This document shows positions 33,783 through 43,254 of a DNA stretch of 64,000 bases, in pieces (position 1 is the stretch's first letter; each line of letters begins with the position of its first letter). The notes under the pieces were generated by a model. That model did not search any database. It was not told the DNA's origin and saw nothing but the letters and a program-made list of their open reading frames with translations. The position numbers and the translations under genes are program-made. This stretch comes from Streptococcus caballi DSM 19004 (GTDB lineage Bacteria; Bacillota; Bacilli; Lactobacillales; Streptococcaceae), in NCBI RefSeq assembly GCF_000379985.1, contig NZ_KB904063.1, forward strand, positions 62,001-126,000, read 5' to 3'.

Positions 33783-36700
33783 ATGAAGAAAAAAGTTTTG
33801 TCCTCTATCTTGCTAACGATTCTTTTAGTCTCTAGTCTGAGTGCGCCAGTGGTGACTGCACTTGATGCGTCAGGAAGTTCTGAACCGCCTAGCAGCATAG
33901 TGCAACAAAACGACACAAAAGCTAAAGTCAGTATTGAGGCGATGGATAGACAAACGCAGGCAGTCGTCACTGATGTTGCTTTTGTCCTCAAAGATAAGGA
34001 AACAGGACAAGAAATCAGTAAGTGGACTAGTTCAGACGCTATCAAGGAACTTGAGCTAGATAAGAACAGAACCTATTTGCTGGAAGCAGTGGCATCTAAC
34101 TATGAGGATGTCAAAGATCGCGAGCTAAAACTTGATCAAGATAGCAAAGTCTATCTGCTGCAAGATGACAAGACATGGCAAGAGCAAGCCTCAGCTAAAG
34201 TCTCTCTGCCGCTAAGCCCAAAAGCTGAAACGGCAGTTGCGGGAGATGGCACGGCTAGTGGTGAAACTCAAACGATGACAGTAACTCTACCAGCAATCAA
34301 TGTTTACAACGCTGATGATGAGAGTGACGAGAACTACCCTGCCTCTTTCCGATTGCGAAAGGATGGCGAGGGAGAGGACCTTGCGACTTGGTTGACAGGT
34401 GATGGACAACCTACGGTGACCTTGGAAGTTGGAACGGTATATACGATTGAAGAGTCAGCTGTTTATGGCTTTGAAGATTCAGCGAATCCTGTCAAAATAA
34501 GGTTAGCCGCTGACGGTAGCTTTGAGGAAGAAAAAGATGGCGAGTGGAAGTCCATTGAAACCATCAAAATTCCTATTAAAAAAGTTAGAAAGCTTCGTCG
34601 TGTCCTTAGGGCTGCAGTTAATGGTATCATTTCCCCAACAAAGATCTCTGACGGTGATATTGCGCCTATGAACCTGCTGCAAGTCGTTAAAAAAATGCCT
34701 GAAACATCTAAAGTTTCAATTATTGGACAAGGGAGCGCTTTTGACTATAGCTGGAGAGTCCAAAGTCCCCCTTATACACAATTAGACAACAGAATGCACG
34801 CAGGTCAGTATCAACAACAAAACAATAATCAGCTTGATCCTAATATCGCTGATGCTGCTGGTGACCACGGAGCTCTGATTGTACGCTTTAAGCCTTCTGT
34901 AAACCCCAATACTTGGGGAAACGATTATCAGACGAATCCCAATACTGGCTGGAATTCTCGTGATTTGAACATGAATACCTCAGAGATGTGGGTTAAAGTA
35001 AGGTATTCAGATGCGGCTTATTATGATGGTAAGTTAGTTGATGCAATTGCTACTATTAAGGTAACACCTTATAAAAATAGGACACCTAACTCAGGAGATC
35101 AAACACAGTATTCGACACAGCCTTATTATCCATTAATCCAGATTAGTGATATTTTATTTGGGGGATGGACTTGGCAGAATGTTAATAAATTTAATGTTGA
35201 TTTGAAATTTGTACCGAGAGGTGGAGATGAGAGTCAAGCTATTACTTTCCCTGACGGGAATCTGAATAGTAAGAATGCGGCTTATTATACAATCAACTCT
35301 TTGGATCCTTTGCGTACTGAAGGAGATTGGGATAGACCTCGTGCTGTTTATGGTCCAGAGTCTGTTAGACCTTCTGATGGTACAACTTCTGGTGCTTATG
35401 TAGTACCTAATACAAATATCAAAACATCGTATAATGGTGGCACTTCAGCTGGCACTCAAAGTGCTTATAATGGTGGGGATACTCTTTGGGGGACTGCTGC
35501 TAACAATAAAGATCAAGATACACCAGGTCATCCTGATTGGTCTAAGAACTCAGTACTCTTTACGACTGCTTCAACTAATCATATTAATGTTACCTTAGGG
35601 AATTTAGAAAGAGCACCTCTATATCAAAAAGTTCCTAGAACAAACTATGTTTGGGCAACTATTAGTACGGAAGCCTTTACAAATAATATTGTTAAGTATA
35701 TTGATATTCCAATTCAAAAAAATTGGAGCGACCCTGATAATACTCACGCTAATGTAGATGTAGAGCTATATGCAACATGGAATTCTAACAACGGTCAAGC
35801 ACAAGAGACATCCATCCAAATCCAAACTTTAGGGAAAGATAATAATTGGCAAACAGTCTTTAAACAAGTCCCTGACCAAGAATCGTTAGTAAAACTGATT
35901 AAGAAGTTCCCAGGAAGTGAGAATGCAACGAATGTTCAATACAAGGTTCGTGAAATTAATATTCCTAATGGCTATCAGGCAAGTTACTCAGGCTCTACAA
36001 CAGGTTTCAAAGTGACGAACACGAAAGTCACCACCGGCCTTGTCATTACTAAGAAATGGTTCAATCAAGGTGCACCACTAGCACATGATTTGACGAGAAA
36101 TATAACTCCCAAAATTACAGTTTATTTAAGACGAAAAGTCGGTACTACGATTGACCAAACCTATAAACAGCCTGTTGACTTATACTTCCACAGACTTGAC
36201 TACGCGGCTTGGACGAAGACTGTTGATAATCTTCCAATGAGGGATAGTCAAAACCGCGAATACCTCTACTACATCGAGGAAGATCCGAACACTCTCCCTG
36301 AGAATTACTTTATACAAGGTTATCAAGGAGATAGTAATAAAGGTATAGCGCTTAAACCAAACACTAAAGATAATCAGTTCGTTGTCAGCAACGATAGCTA
36401 CACAACTGATTTGAGGATTGAAAAACAATGGTTTAAGAAAGATGGGACAACCCGTCTTCGAAATGAAAATTTACCACAAACCTTGAAAGTTCGCATTTAC
36501 CAAACTACCAACGGTGGTACGTCAAATGGTAAACTGTTTGATACCGTGACATTGACACGTTCGGGTACTGCTGATAACTATGTATGGGAAACAACTAAGA
36601 AATTACCATTACGTGGTGGTGAAGGTGGTAAGACATACTATAGCTATTACATTGAAGAGGATAGACCTCAGGGCTACCTTGAGATTAGTGAAGCTAGCCA

Positions 36701-36902
36701 GAAACAATTGATCAATACGTCGTCGAAGCCGTTTATTGAGGCAAATGTATCGATGACATTGAAAAATAAGGTCAATCCAGTTTATCCATCAACAGGTGGT
36801 TTGGGTATTTTACCATATCTCGTGCTAGGTATTATTTCATTATTTACGGCAGTAATTCTATATTATATGCAAAAAACAGAAAGGTTTTTAGGAGGAAAAT
36901 AA
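33783..36902 (+). CDS. Pilus tip adhesin, LPXTG-type, Cna_B repeats
   Basis: 1039-aa surface protein. Signal peptide residues about 1-27 (MKKKVLSSILLTILLVSSLS). A Cna_B-like domain near the N-terminus (about 45-115), a further one (about 165-260), a large middle adhesin region (about 300-630) rich in Asn, Tyr and Trp, then three Cna_B-like repeats starting about 641 (IPIQKNWSDP), 751 (LVITKKWFNQ), 875 (LRIEKQWFKK). Sorting signal YPSTG at about 1001-1005, hydrophobic segment and basic tail. The non-Leu sorting motif suggests a pilus-specific sortase C. ATG 33783 has a GGGGGG tract eight bases upstream; an earlier in-frame GTG lacks a site. First of three pilin genes, stop one base before the next ATG. 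Confidence 0.87.
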   Translation: MKKKVLSSILLTILLVSSLSAPVVTALDASGSSEPPSSIVQQNDTKAKVSIEAMDRQTQAVVTDVAFVLKDKETGQEISKWTSSDAIKELELDKNRTYLLEAVASNYEDVKDRELKLDQDSKVYLLQDDKTWQEQASAKVSLPLSPKAETAVAGDGTASGETQTMTVTLPAINVYNADDESDENYPASFRLRKDGEGEDLATWLTGDGQPTVTLEVGTVYTIEESAVYGFEDSANPVKIRLAADGSFEEEKDGEWKSIETIKIPIKKVRKLRRVLRAAVNGIISPTKISDGDIAPMNLLQVVKKMPETSKVSIIGQGSAFDYSWRVQSPPYTQLDNRMHAGQYQQQNNNQLDPNIADAAGDHGALIVRFKPSVNPNTWGNDYQTNPNTGWNSRDLNMNTSEMWVKVRYSDAAYYDGKLVDAIATIKVTPYKNRTPNSGDQTQYSTQPYYPLIQISDILFGGWTWQNVNKFNVDLKFVPRGGDESQAITFPDGNLNSKNAAYYTINSLDPLRTEGDWDRPRAVYGPESVRPSDGTTSGAYVVPNTNIKTSYNGGTSAGTQSAYNGGDTLWGTAANNKDQDTPGHPDWSKNSVLFTTASTNHINVTLGNLERAPLYQKVPRTNYVWATISTEAFTNNIVKYIDIPIQKNWSDPDNTHANVDVELYATWNSNNGQAQETSIQIQTLGKDNNWQTVFKQVPDQESLVKLIKKFPGSENATNVQYKVREINIPNGYQASYSGSTTGFKVTNTKVTTGLVITKKWFNQGAPLAHDLTRNITPKITVYLRRKVGTTIDQTYKQPVDLYFHRLDYAAWTKTVDNLPMRDSQNREYLYYIEEDPNTLPENYFIQGYQGDSNKGIALKPNTKDNQFVVSNDSYTTDLRIEKQWFKKDGTTRLRNENLPQTLKVRIYQTTNGGTSNGKLFDTVTLTRSGTADNYVWETTKKLPLRGGEGGKTYYSYYIEEDRPQGYLEISEASQKQLINTSSKPFIEANVSMTLKNKVNPVYPSTGGLGILPYLVLGIISLFTAVILYYMQKTERFLGGK

Positions 36903-36903
36903 A

Positions 36904-38370
36904 ATGAAAAAACTTTCACATTTCCTATTCACTGCTCTTGCAGCCCTAGCGATGATTTTCTCATCATTAGGAACTGTAACAGCATTCGCTCAGGACAACG
37001 CACCTGGTGAAAACGACACTTACGATATTGTTTTGACTAAAGTCAAATTAACTGACTTGAGTAACTGGAATGCTCCAACAGGAACAACTACTGGTCTTGA
37101 TGGTAGTTCTTACACTGGTCAAAACCTTGATCTTTCGAAGTACTTCGGTACAACTGAAACATTGGCAAATGTTTGGTTTGAAGTTCATAAAGATAGCGCA
37201 ACAGGTGCTATTGTGAAGGAAGCTGCAACAGGAGCTGATGGGACAGTCACATTTACTGATCTTCCCGCTGGTAAATACTATATCGTTGAAAACAAAGCAA
37301 AATCAACACTTACTTCAGACGAACAATTGGCTAATTCAGCTGCCGTCCCTGTAGAAATCACTCTTCCAGTCTTTAAAGCTGAAGGTGGTTGGTATACCAA
37401 AGGGACCGATGCTGTCCATGTTTATCCAAAAAATACTGTTGACAAACCAAGTATTGATAAAGTAGTTAATGACAACGACAAACATGATACTGCTCTTGTT
37501 GGTGAAACAAAAACCTTCAAAGTCACTTCTACAATGCCAGAAGGTATTAAAGACTATAAAACATTAACATTCACCGATAAATTCTCAGCAGGTTTGACTT
37601 ATACTGGTAACCTTGTTGTCAAAAAAGGTGATACTGTTGTAGATGCTTCTAATTATTCAACTGATGGTACGGATGCAGTTGGTACAAAAGCAGCAGCAAT
37701 CAAGGTTGCTTTTAATGAAGATTATATCAAAACATTAAATCCAAAAGATGTTATCACCATCACTTATGATGCGGTTATCAATGAAGATGCCGTTATGGGG
37801 GCAGCAAACCCCAATGATGTTAAGTTAACTTATGGTACTAACCCTGATTCAACAAAAGAGGTTAAACCAACTACTCCTCCAGAACTCCACACTGGTGGTG
37901 CTAAGTTTGAGAAAATTGATAAAGCTACATCAGCTAAACTTGCAGGTGCTAAATTTGTCGTTACAAATGAAGCTGGTGACAAGTATTTGAAGCAAACAGC
38001 TGCATCAGGAGCAACTCCTGCTAAAAATGAATGGGTTACTGACAAATCAGACGCAACTGTCTTTACTTCAGCAGCTGATGGTACTTTTGAAGTTAAGGGT
38101 CTTCCTTATGGTAACACAGGAGCTGACAACACTACTGGTGAAACTAAGTACAAATTGGTCGAAACAGAAGCACCAAAAGGCTATGCTTTGTTGCAACAAC
38201 CATTTGAGTTTACTATCTCATCAACAACTTATACTGGCAAAGTTAAACAAGTAAACAATAACAAAGTTACTATTCCACAAACTGGTGGTATCGGTTCTGT
38301 AGCTGTTATCGTAGCTGGTTTAGTGATTGTTGGTCTTGGTTTTATCATGAAAAAACGTATGGCTAAATAA
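36904..38370 (+). CDS. Major (backbone) pilin, Cna_B
   Basis: 488-aa SpaH/EbpB-type fimbrial protein. Signal peptide about 1-30; N-terminal pilin domain (YDIVLTKVKLTDLS ...) with the pilin motif WYTKGTDAVHVYPKN (Lys used for sortase linkage) about residue 165-180; Cna_B isopeptide domains; E-box YKLVETEAPKGYALL (about 416-430); sorting signal IPQTG (about 456-460), hydrophobic helix, KKRMAK tail. All elements of a sortase-C polymerised shaft are present. ATG overlaps the GGAGGAAAATAA at the end of the adhesin gene. Codons look highly expressed. Confidence 0.92.
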   Translation: MKKLSHFLFTALAALAMIFSSLGTVTAFAQDNAPGENDTYDIVLTKVKLTDLSNWNAPTGTTTGLDGSSYTGQNLDLSKYFGTTETLANVWFEVHKDSATGAIVKEAATGADGTVTFTDLPAGKYYIVENKAKSTLTSDEQLANSAAVPVEITLPVFKAEGGWYTKGTDAVHVYPKNTVDKPSIDKVVNDNDKHDTALVGETKTFKVTSTMPEGIKDYKTLTFTDKFSAGLTYTGNLVVKKGDTVVDASNYSTDGTDAVGTKAAAIKVAFNEDYIKTLNPKDVITITYDAVINEDAVMGAANPNDVKLTYGTNPDSTKEVKPTTPPELHTGGAKFEKIDKATSAKLAGAKFVVTNEAGDKYLKQTAASGATPAKNEWVTDKSDATVFTSAADGTFEVKGLPYGNTGADNTTGETKYKLVETEAPKGYALLQQPFEFTISSTTYTGKVKQVNNNKVTIPQTGGIGSVAVIVAGLVIVGLGFIMKKRMAK

Positions 38371-38415
38371 GGCTAGTACTAAAAGAGTCTGATTGAAGCT
38401 GGCAAGGTAACTTGC

Positions 38416-38460
38416 CTCTTCACTAAAGGGTTCAAAGCTTTTGAGCTCTTTAGTGAAGAG
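38416..38460 (+). promoter_or_regulatory. Long hairpin between backbone and base pilin genes
   Basis: Perfect 13-bp stem CTCTTCACTAAAG / CTTTAGTGAAGAG with an inner TCAAA/TTTGA stem; no T-tract. Probably an mRNA stabiliser or processing site that favours backbone over base pilin. Confidence 0.6.
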
Positions 38461-38485
38461 TGAAAGATGAAAGGGAGGAGAGGTT

Positions 38486-39406
38486 ATGAAAAAGTACAAA
38501 GGTTTGCGTGTGTTAGTCGCTCTAGTAGCTTTCATCTTGGCTATTGTTGGCTTTCAAGCAAACTCAGTAAAAGCAGAGACTCCAGCAGATGAACAGTATG
38601 ATATTGCTTTGACCTTGGTAAAAATGAATGATTTTAAAGGATGGCCAAAAGGTGACGGTCAGGATGGTTACTATGGTCAGCAACTTGATATTCCGGATTA
38701 TTTTGGCAAGGATGCAACGACTCTAGATGGTGTTTGCTTTGAACTCCATAAGGATTCTCAGGACGGTGAACTTGTTCAAACAGGTTTAACAGCCCAAGGC
38801 GGGCAATTGCTTTTCAAGAATCTGAAGGCAGGCCGCTACGCCATTGTGGTTAATAAGGAGAGATCACAGGCAGATGCCAAGACAAATTTATTAGAAACGA
38901 CTCCTGTTCCACTAGTGGTTGATTTGCCAGTTTATAAGGCAGATGGCACTTGGTACACAAATGGTGACAATGCTCTGCATGTCTATCCTAAGCAAACCAT
39001 TGAACAGAATACAGACAAGACAAGTTATAAGGTTGTCAAAAAATGGAAGGGAACCAAGCTAAAAAGTGTCACTGTTCATTTAAAAAAAAATGGCAAGACG
39101 GTTGACAGCATTGACCTTAGTGACAGTAATCGTTGGGAATATACTTTCACCAATCTAGATAGGGCAGATGCTCAAGGCAAAGACTTTGCTTATACAGCAG
39201 AAGAAGAGGTGCCTAAGAACTATACGGCAACCTATAGTAAGTTAGCGGACGGCAGTGGCCTTGAAATTATCAATACTCTAACTCCGACGACTCCGCCACA
39301 TACACCAATTATCAAGACAGGGACCCTGACCATCTATTGGATTGTTGGTTTAGCTATTCTCTTGATTGGTATTGGTTATAAATTTTATAAAAGCGAAAAG
39401 TACTAA
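38486..39406 (+). CDS. Base (anchor) pilin, Cna_B, degenerate sorting signal
   Basis: 306 aa. Signal peptide about 1-32 (...FQANSVKAETPA); N-terminal domain homologous to the backbone pilin (YDIALTLVKMNDF, WYTNGDNALHVYPK); one Cna_B repeat (SYKVVKKWKG ... ATYSKLADGSGLEIINT); proline-rich stalk (TPTTPPHTP), a degenerate sorting motif IIKTG (about 277-281), hydrophobic helix and KSEKY tail. Its place and short length fit the wall-anchored base subunit. The motif is unlike LPXTG; a housekeeping sortase might accept it poorly. Strong GGGAGGAGAGG ribosome site. Confidence 0.82.
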   Translation: MKKYKGLRVLVALVAFILAIVGFQANSVKAETPADEQYDIALTLVKMNDFKGWPKGDGQDGYYGQQLDIPDYFGKDATTLDGVCFELHKDSQDGELVQTGLTAQGGQLLFKNLKAGRYAIVVNKERSQADAKTNLLETTPVPLVVDLPVYKADGTWYTNGDNALHVYPKQTIEQNTDKTSYKVVKKWKGTKLKSVTVHLKKNGKTVDSIDLSDSNRWEYTFTNLDRADAQGKDFAYTAEEEVPKNYTATYSKLADGSGLEIINTLTPTTPPHTPIIKTGTLTIYWIVGLAILLIGIGYKFYKSEKY

Positions 39407-39415
39407 TTAACTGTA

Positions 39416-39454
39416 AGGTCGTTAGGAGAGTCTTCCTGACGACTTTTTATTTTT
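39416..39454 (+). terminator. Pilin operon terminator
   Basis: GTCGT-TAGGA / TCCTG-ACGAC stem with TTTTTATTTTT after it. Confidence 0.82.
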
Positions 39455-39553
39455 GAAAAGTTTATCAGATTTATAAAAAATAAGTTAATCATTGTAAAAA
39501 TAAAATAAAAATTATAAAATAAAAGAAAAGAAAAGTTTAAAGGAGATTCTGAC

Positions 39554-40564
39554 ATGAAAAGACTGAAAGTTTGGCTTCTATTGCCGCTTTTGCTTCTCTT
39601 GGTGGCTTGTTCTAAGAGTCCTAAAGAGGAATTTAAGGCGCGTTTGCAAGAGTCATCACAACAGGATAAGGTGGCTTATCAGTACAAAGTAAAGGTCAAA
39701 GATATACAGCTGACTTCTACTAGCAGTACGAGTGGGCTGGATTTGAGTGCCTTGAGAAATGCGTCGCTTGATTTCACCATCAACCAAAATCTGAAAAATG
39801 GCAAAGTGAGTTTGTCATCCGATTTGTCTAAAATCAACTCTGCCTTGCCCAAAGCGCAGCTCATCTACGCCAAGAAGAAAGCTTATTTGAACGCGGATGC
39901 CCTGGTGGCTTTCTATGGCTTGGATAAGGCAGCATTCCAAGGAAAATACGTGGATTTGTCCGAATTCAGCCAAGAAAAGTTTCCTGATTTAAGCAAACTT
40001 GAAAAGGAAAGTAATAAGAAATCAGATCTCAGTTGGTTAGATGATTTATCAGACAAGAAGTTTGAAAAGTCAGGAGATAAGGTGACAGCAACCTTTACTT
40101 TCGATGAGCTGCTGGAGGCCGCTTCAAAGACGACTAAGAAGGATGAGGAAGCCAAGACTTATATTGATCTAGCCAAGGCAGCTATCTCAGATAAATCAAA
40201 GATAAAGATGACCTTGGGTAAGGATGGTAGCGGTAGTGCCGACATGAACTTAATCTACGCTAAAGGCGTTGATTATGGTGTCAAGTCTATCAAGTTAACG
40301 ATGTCTTATAAGAAAGTGACCTACAAGTCAGTTAAGACACCTAGCAAAGACAACCTTTTGGATAAAAATCAACTGCAAGAATTAGTTGTCCAAAATTACA
40401 AGTTTACGGATGAACAATTTAATGGCATCTATGATACCCTAAAAGAAAATGCTTCGCTTTATTCTAAAGCTGAGCTTCAAGAAATCATTAACGGCTACAA
40501 ACAAAATCTAACTGATGACCAGCTCAATAAATTAAATGCTCTGCTTAATCAAGCAACAGCCTGA
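39554..40564 (+). CDS. Putative lipoprotein, unknown function
   Basis: 336 aa. Lipoprotein signal peptide with lipobox LLVAC (Cys19), then a hydrophilic extracellular part rich in Lys, Ser, Leu and Asp. Two repeats of a strand pattern (ASLDFTINQNLKNGKVSLSSDLSK; SKIKMTLGKDGSGSADMNLIYAK) resemble LppX/LolA-like beta proteins, only a weak impression. C-terminal helical tail. AAAGGAG site. Separated from the pilin operon by a terminator and preceded by an A/T-rich stretch with a TTGTAA/TATAAA promoter-like pair (about 39492-39520). Not recognised as a named family. Confidence 0.75.
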   Translation: MKRLKVWLLLPLLLLLVACSKSPKEEFKARLQESSQQDKVAYQYKVKVKDIQLTSTSSTSGLDLSALRNASLDFTINQNLKNGKVSLSSDLSKINSALPKAQLIYAKKKAYLNADALVAFYGLDKAAFQGKYVDLSEFSQEKFPDLSKLEKESNKKSDLSWLDDLSDKKFEKSGDKVTATFTFDELLEAASKTTKKDEEAKTYIDLAKAAISDKSKIKMTLGKDGSGSADMNLIYAKGVDYGVKSIKLTMSYKKVTYKSVKTPSKDNLLDKNQLQELVVQNYKFTDEQFNGIYDTLKENASLYSKAELQEIINGYKQNLTDDQLNKLNALLNQATA

Positions 40565-40573
40565 AAAGCAAGG

Positions 40574-40600
40574 AAAAGGGGACGTAAGTCGCCTTTTTTT
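40574..40600 (+). terminator. Lipoprotein gene terminator
   Basis: AAAGGGGAC-GTAA-GTCGCCTTTTTTT hairpin with one internal mismatch and a long T-tract. Confidence 0.78.
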
Positions 40601-40727
40601 GCTCTTCTCTTGCGGTACTTTATGTGCTAAAATAAGGTTCGCAGCTCAAGAAAAAGTGATATAAAGTTGATGATAACTGATCTGGATTTTCTGTGAGTAT
40701 TAGTAAAAATCGATGGAGAGAATGAAA

Positions 40728-41672
40728 ATGAATCAAGTTTTGAAGGGAAGTATTTTTACCCTAGTTGCCGGTATGTCTTGGGGGATATCTGGCGTGTCAG
40801 GTCAATATCTGATGGCACATGGGGTTCATGTCAATTTGCTGACGAGTTTGCGGCTGATTATCGCAGGTTTTGTATTGACCTTGTTGGCCTATATGACGGA
40901 CAAGTCAAAGCTGAAAGACATTTTAAGGTCTAAAAAAGATATATTGGGTATTGCAACCTTTGCGCTCTTTGGTCTTCTGCTTAATCAATATGCCTACCTA
41001 AGTGCTATCCACTATACCAATGCTGGGACAGCGACGGTCTTGCAGTACGTGACGCCTATTCTAGTACTAATTTATTCCTGTCTGCGTGAAAAGGTAGCGC
41101 CAACTTTGGCAGAGTTAGTGTCCATTGTTCTGGCTATCGGAGGCACCTTTTTGATGGCTACTCATGGCAATTTGACTGAGCTGGCAGTCACACCTATAGG
41201 TTTCTTTTGGGGTATTTTATCGGCTTTCACTTACGCGGCCTACCTGCTCATTCCTGTAAAGTTGATTCAAAAATGGGGCAGTCTGTCTGTCATCGGCTTG
41301 GGCATGCTCATGGGAGGTCTGGTCTTTCCGATTCTTTTCCAATCTTGGCAATATTCTTTTGAGATGACAGGCATGAATTTGCTGGCTCTCTTTGGTATTG
41401 TTGGTGTCGGAACTATTTTTGCCTATACCGTTTTCTTACAAGGTGTTAGCATGATAGGAGCAGTCAAAGGAAGTCTGCTGGCCTCGGTTGAGCCAGTGGC
41501 AAGTGTCATTCTAACTGTTGTGTTTATGCGCGTGCGGTTTTATTTTATGGATTTCATTGGCATGTTGTTGATTATTCTGGCTGTGCTTCTCATCTCTCTG
41601 CGTGACCTCCTAGCTAGTCAACAAAGTAATATGAATAAAAAGCCAACTACGAGAAGAAAAAGTCTCCCATAG
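40728..41672 (+). CDS. EamA/DMT family transporter
   Basis: 314 aa from ATG 40728 (MNQVLKG; GGAGAG eight bases upstream); frame opens five codons earlier at an ATG without a site. Ten membrane segments, two EamA repeats (about residues 5-135 and 150-295), with the family motif after segment II-III (ANAGTATVLQYVTPILV in this copy reads TNAGTATVLQYVTPILV). Family members export amino acids or metabolites; substrate unknown. The last 12 codons overlap the terminator stem. Confidence 0.86.
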   Translation: MNQVLKGSIFTLVAGMSWGISGVSGQYLMAHGVHVNLLTSLRLIIAGFVLTLLAYMTDKSKLKDILRSKKDILGIATFALFGLLLNQYAYLSAIHYTNAGTATVLQYVTPILVLIYSCLREKVAPTLAELVSIVLAIGGTFLMATHGNLTELAVTPIGFFWGILSAFTYAAYLLIPVKLIQKWGSLSVIGLGMLMGGLVFPILFQSWQYSFEMTGMNLLALFGIVGVGTIFAYTVFLQGVSMIGAVKGSLLASVEPVASVILTVVFMRVRFYFMDFIGMLLIILAVLLISLRDLLASQQSNMNKKPTTRRKSLP

Positions 41673-41682
41673 TTGGCTTTTT
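41637..41682 (+). terminator. Terminator overlapping the end of the EamA gene
   Basis: AAAAAGCCAACTA at 41637-41649 (coding NKKPTT) pairs with TAGTTGGCTTTTT (41670-41682) after and across the stop. Stem 13 bp. Confidence 0.82.
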
Positions 41683-42192
41683 AAGTTAGCTAAACGTTAG
41701 TCTCAAAATGGAAAAAAGTTTGCCGCAGCCCTTCAGGCAGTTTCTATTTTACTTGCTGCCAAGTAAACAGTGTCCCTAAAAAACTTTTTGTTAGACCTGT
41801 TGCTCGGGGAACATGAACTCAATTAGAAACTTTTCGACCTATTGCACAAAAATTAAAGGAAATGAGCTACTAAATTGTCTTCAACCCCCACGCTTGGTTT
41901 TCAATTTTCCCAAATTCTTTCTCAATCTTGAAGATTTAGTTTGTCTTTTCAGGAATTCTAACTTAAGCGCGGCGATTTGGTCTGCTTAATCTTAAAGTTA
42001 TCAGCAGCTTGCTTGGGTGAAAATGAAAACAAAGGGGTTGTGATAAAATCCGACCTTGCTTTTACCCCGATTCGTGCTAACAAGTTGCGGTGCTTGAGCG
42101 GCAATGAAATAGCTTAGGAAAGACGAGTGTTACCCACACCTCACAAGGAGAAAGTGAGAAAAATCAAATTCTCCTTATGAGCCTTATCATAC
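41683..42192. other. Gene-free region, eroded sequence
   Basis: No frame with start and ribosome site. A minus-strand run of Lys/Arg-rich codons near 41890-41980 (LKLEFLKRQTKSSRLRKNLG) hints at an eroded gene. Nothing recognised. Confidence 0.45.
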
Positions 42193-43146
42193 TTACTCGC
42201 TGATGTGGATGACGATCTTGTCCGTATCCAGCTCAGCCTTGGCCCCTATAGTGACGGTGAAAAGAGGCTGGGTATGAGCAAAATCCATATCATAGAGGAC
42301 GGGAATGGTCTTGAGGATTGGGTGTTTATCCAAAATGGCTAAGAGGATTTCCTTTGTTATCTCACTGTCCTTGGCAAAGCGACCGATACAGAGAGCTTGT
42401 GGATTGGGATAGGCTTGCAGTATGGCTGCCAAGTCACGGACAAATTCGGTGTAGTGCCAGCCGTCAGCTAATTCGGCAAAGAGAATGTAATCTTTGACCT
42501 GCGGAGCATAGGGTGTTCCTCTAAGCAGCCCAAAAGTTGACAGATTTCCCCCGATGACAGTCCCAGAAGCTCTGCCGTGATTATAAACTTTCCATTCAGT
42601 CGGCATAAAATGACGAGGTTGAGTCGGGTCGTACCAAGGGTCGCTGGACCATTGGTCACTTGGTAGCAAGTCATAGCTGGTCTGGGTCATGGCCTGTAGC
42701 CACATGCGACTTTGATAGTCCTGTCCCTCCTTCATCTTGAAACTAGAATAGGATGGTCCCATATAGGTTTGCAGGCCAGTCTTAGCATAGATGGCGTTGA
42801 GAAATGCCGTGGAGTCTGAGTAACCGCAGATAATCTTAGGGTGCTTGGCAATCAAGTCATAGTCCAGATAGGGCAGGAGCTCGTTTGAGTTGAAACCACC
42901 AATGGTTGCCAGAACAGCATCCACGGAATCATCAAGGAAAGCCTCATGTAAATCTTCCACACGGCTAGCAATGGAAGCAGACTCGAAGATGTCAGATTCA
43001 AAATAATGCTTGGAGAAAGAAGTCTTAAACCCCAGTTCTTCCAACTTTTCCTTGGAAGCTAGATTAGCCTCAAAACCGCCCAACCGCTTGATGGAAGAGG
43101 ACGGACTGACCACCCGAATGTGACTCCCTTTTGTTAATTTTTTCAT
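42193..43146 (-). CDS. S66 family LD-carboxypeptidase / MccF-like peptidase
   Basis: 317-aa serine peptidase of family S66. N-terminal MKKLTKGSHIRVVSPSSS, nucleophile Ser in GYSDSTAF (about residue 114), Glu/His triad part in the C-terminal half (LFAELADGWHYTEF; DFAHTQP). Relatives either trim muropeptides (LdcA) or hydrolyse microcin C (MccF); length and the DGWHYTEF region look closer to MccF-like forms in Firmicutes. ATG 43146 has a GGAGG upstream. Stands alone, convergent with the plus-strand DMT gene. Cytoplasmic. Confidence 0.86.
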   Translation of the reverse strand: MKKLTKGSHIRVVSPSSSIKRLGGFEANLASKEKLEELGFKTSFSKHYFESDIFESASIASRVEDLHEAFLDDSVDAVLATIGGFNSNELLPYLDYDLIAKHPKIICGYSDSTAFLNAIYAKTGLQTYMGPSYSSFKMKEGQDYQSRMWLQAMTQTSYDLLPSDQWSSDPWYDPTQPRHFMPTEWKVYNHGRASGTVIGGNLSTFGLLRGTPYAPQVKDYILFAELADGWHYTEFVRDLAAILQAYPNPQALCIGRFAKDSEITKEILLAILDKHPILKTIPVLYDMDFAHTQPLFTVTIGAKAELDTDKIVIHISE

Positions 43147-43221
43147 AGCTAACCTCCACGTTTTTCTAGCTATTATAGCAGAAACTAGCTGCTTGACAAA
43201 CCGCTAGCTGCTAGAAGGTAG

Positions 43222-43250
43222 AAAAAAAGCACTTCTCATTCGAAGTGCTT
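43222..43250 (-). terminator. tRNA-Cys terminator
   Basis: On the minus strand AAGCACTTC-GAATGA-GAAGTGCTTTTTTT directly after the tRNA. Confidence 0.85.
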
Positions 43251-43254
43251 AGTC

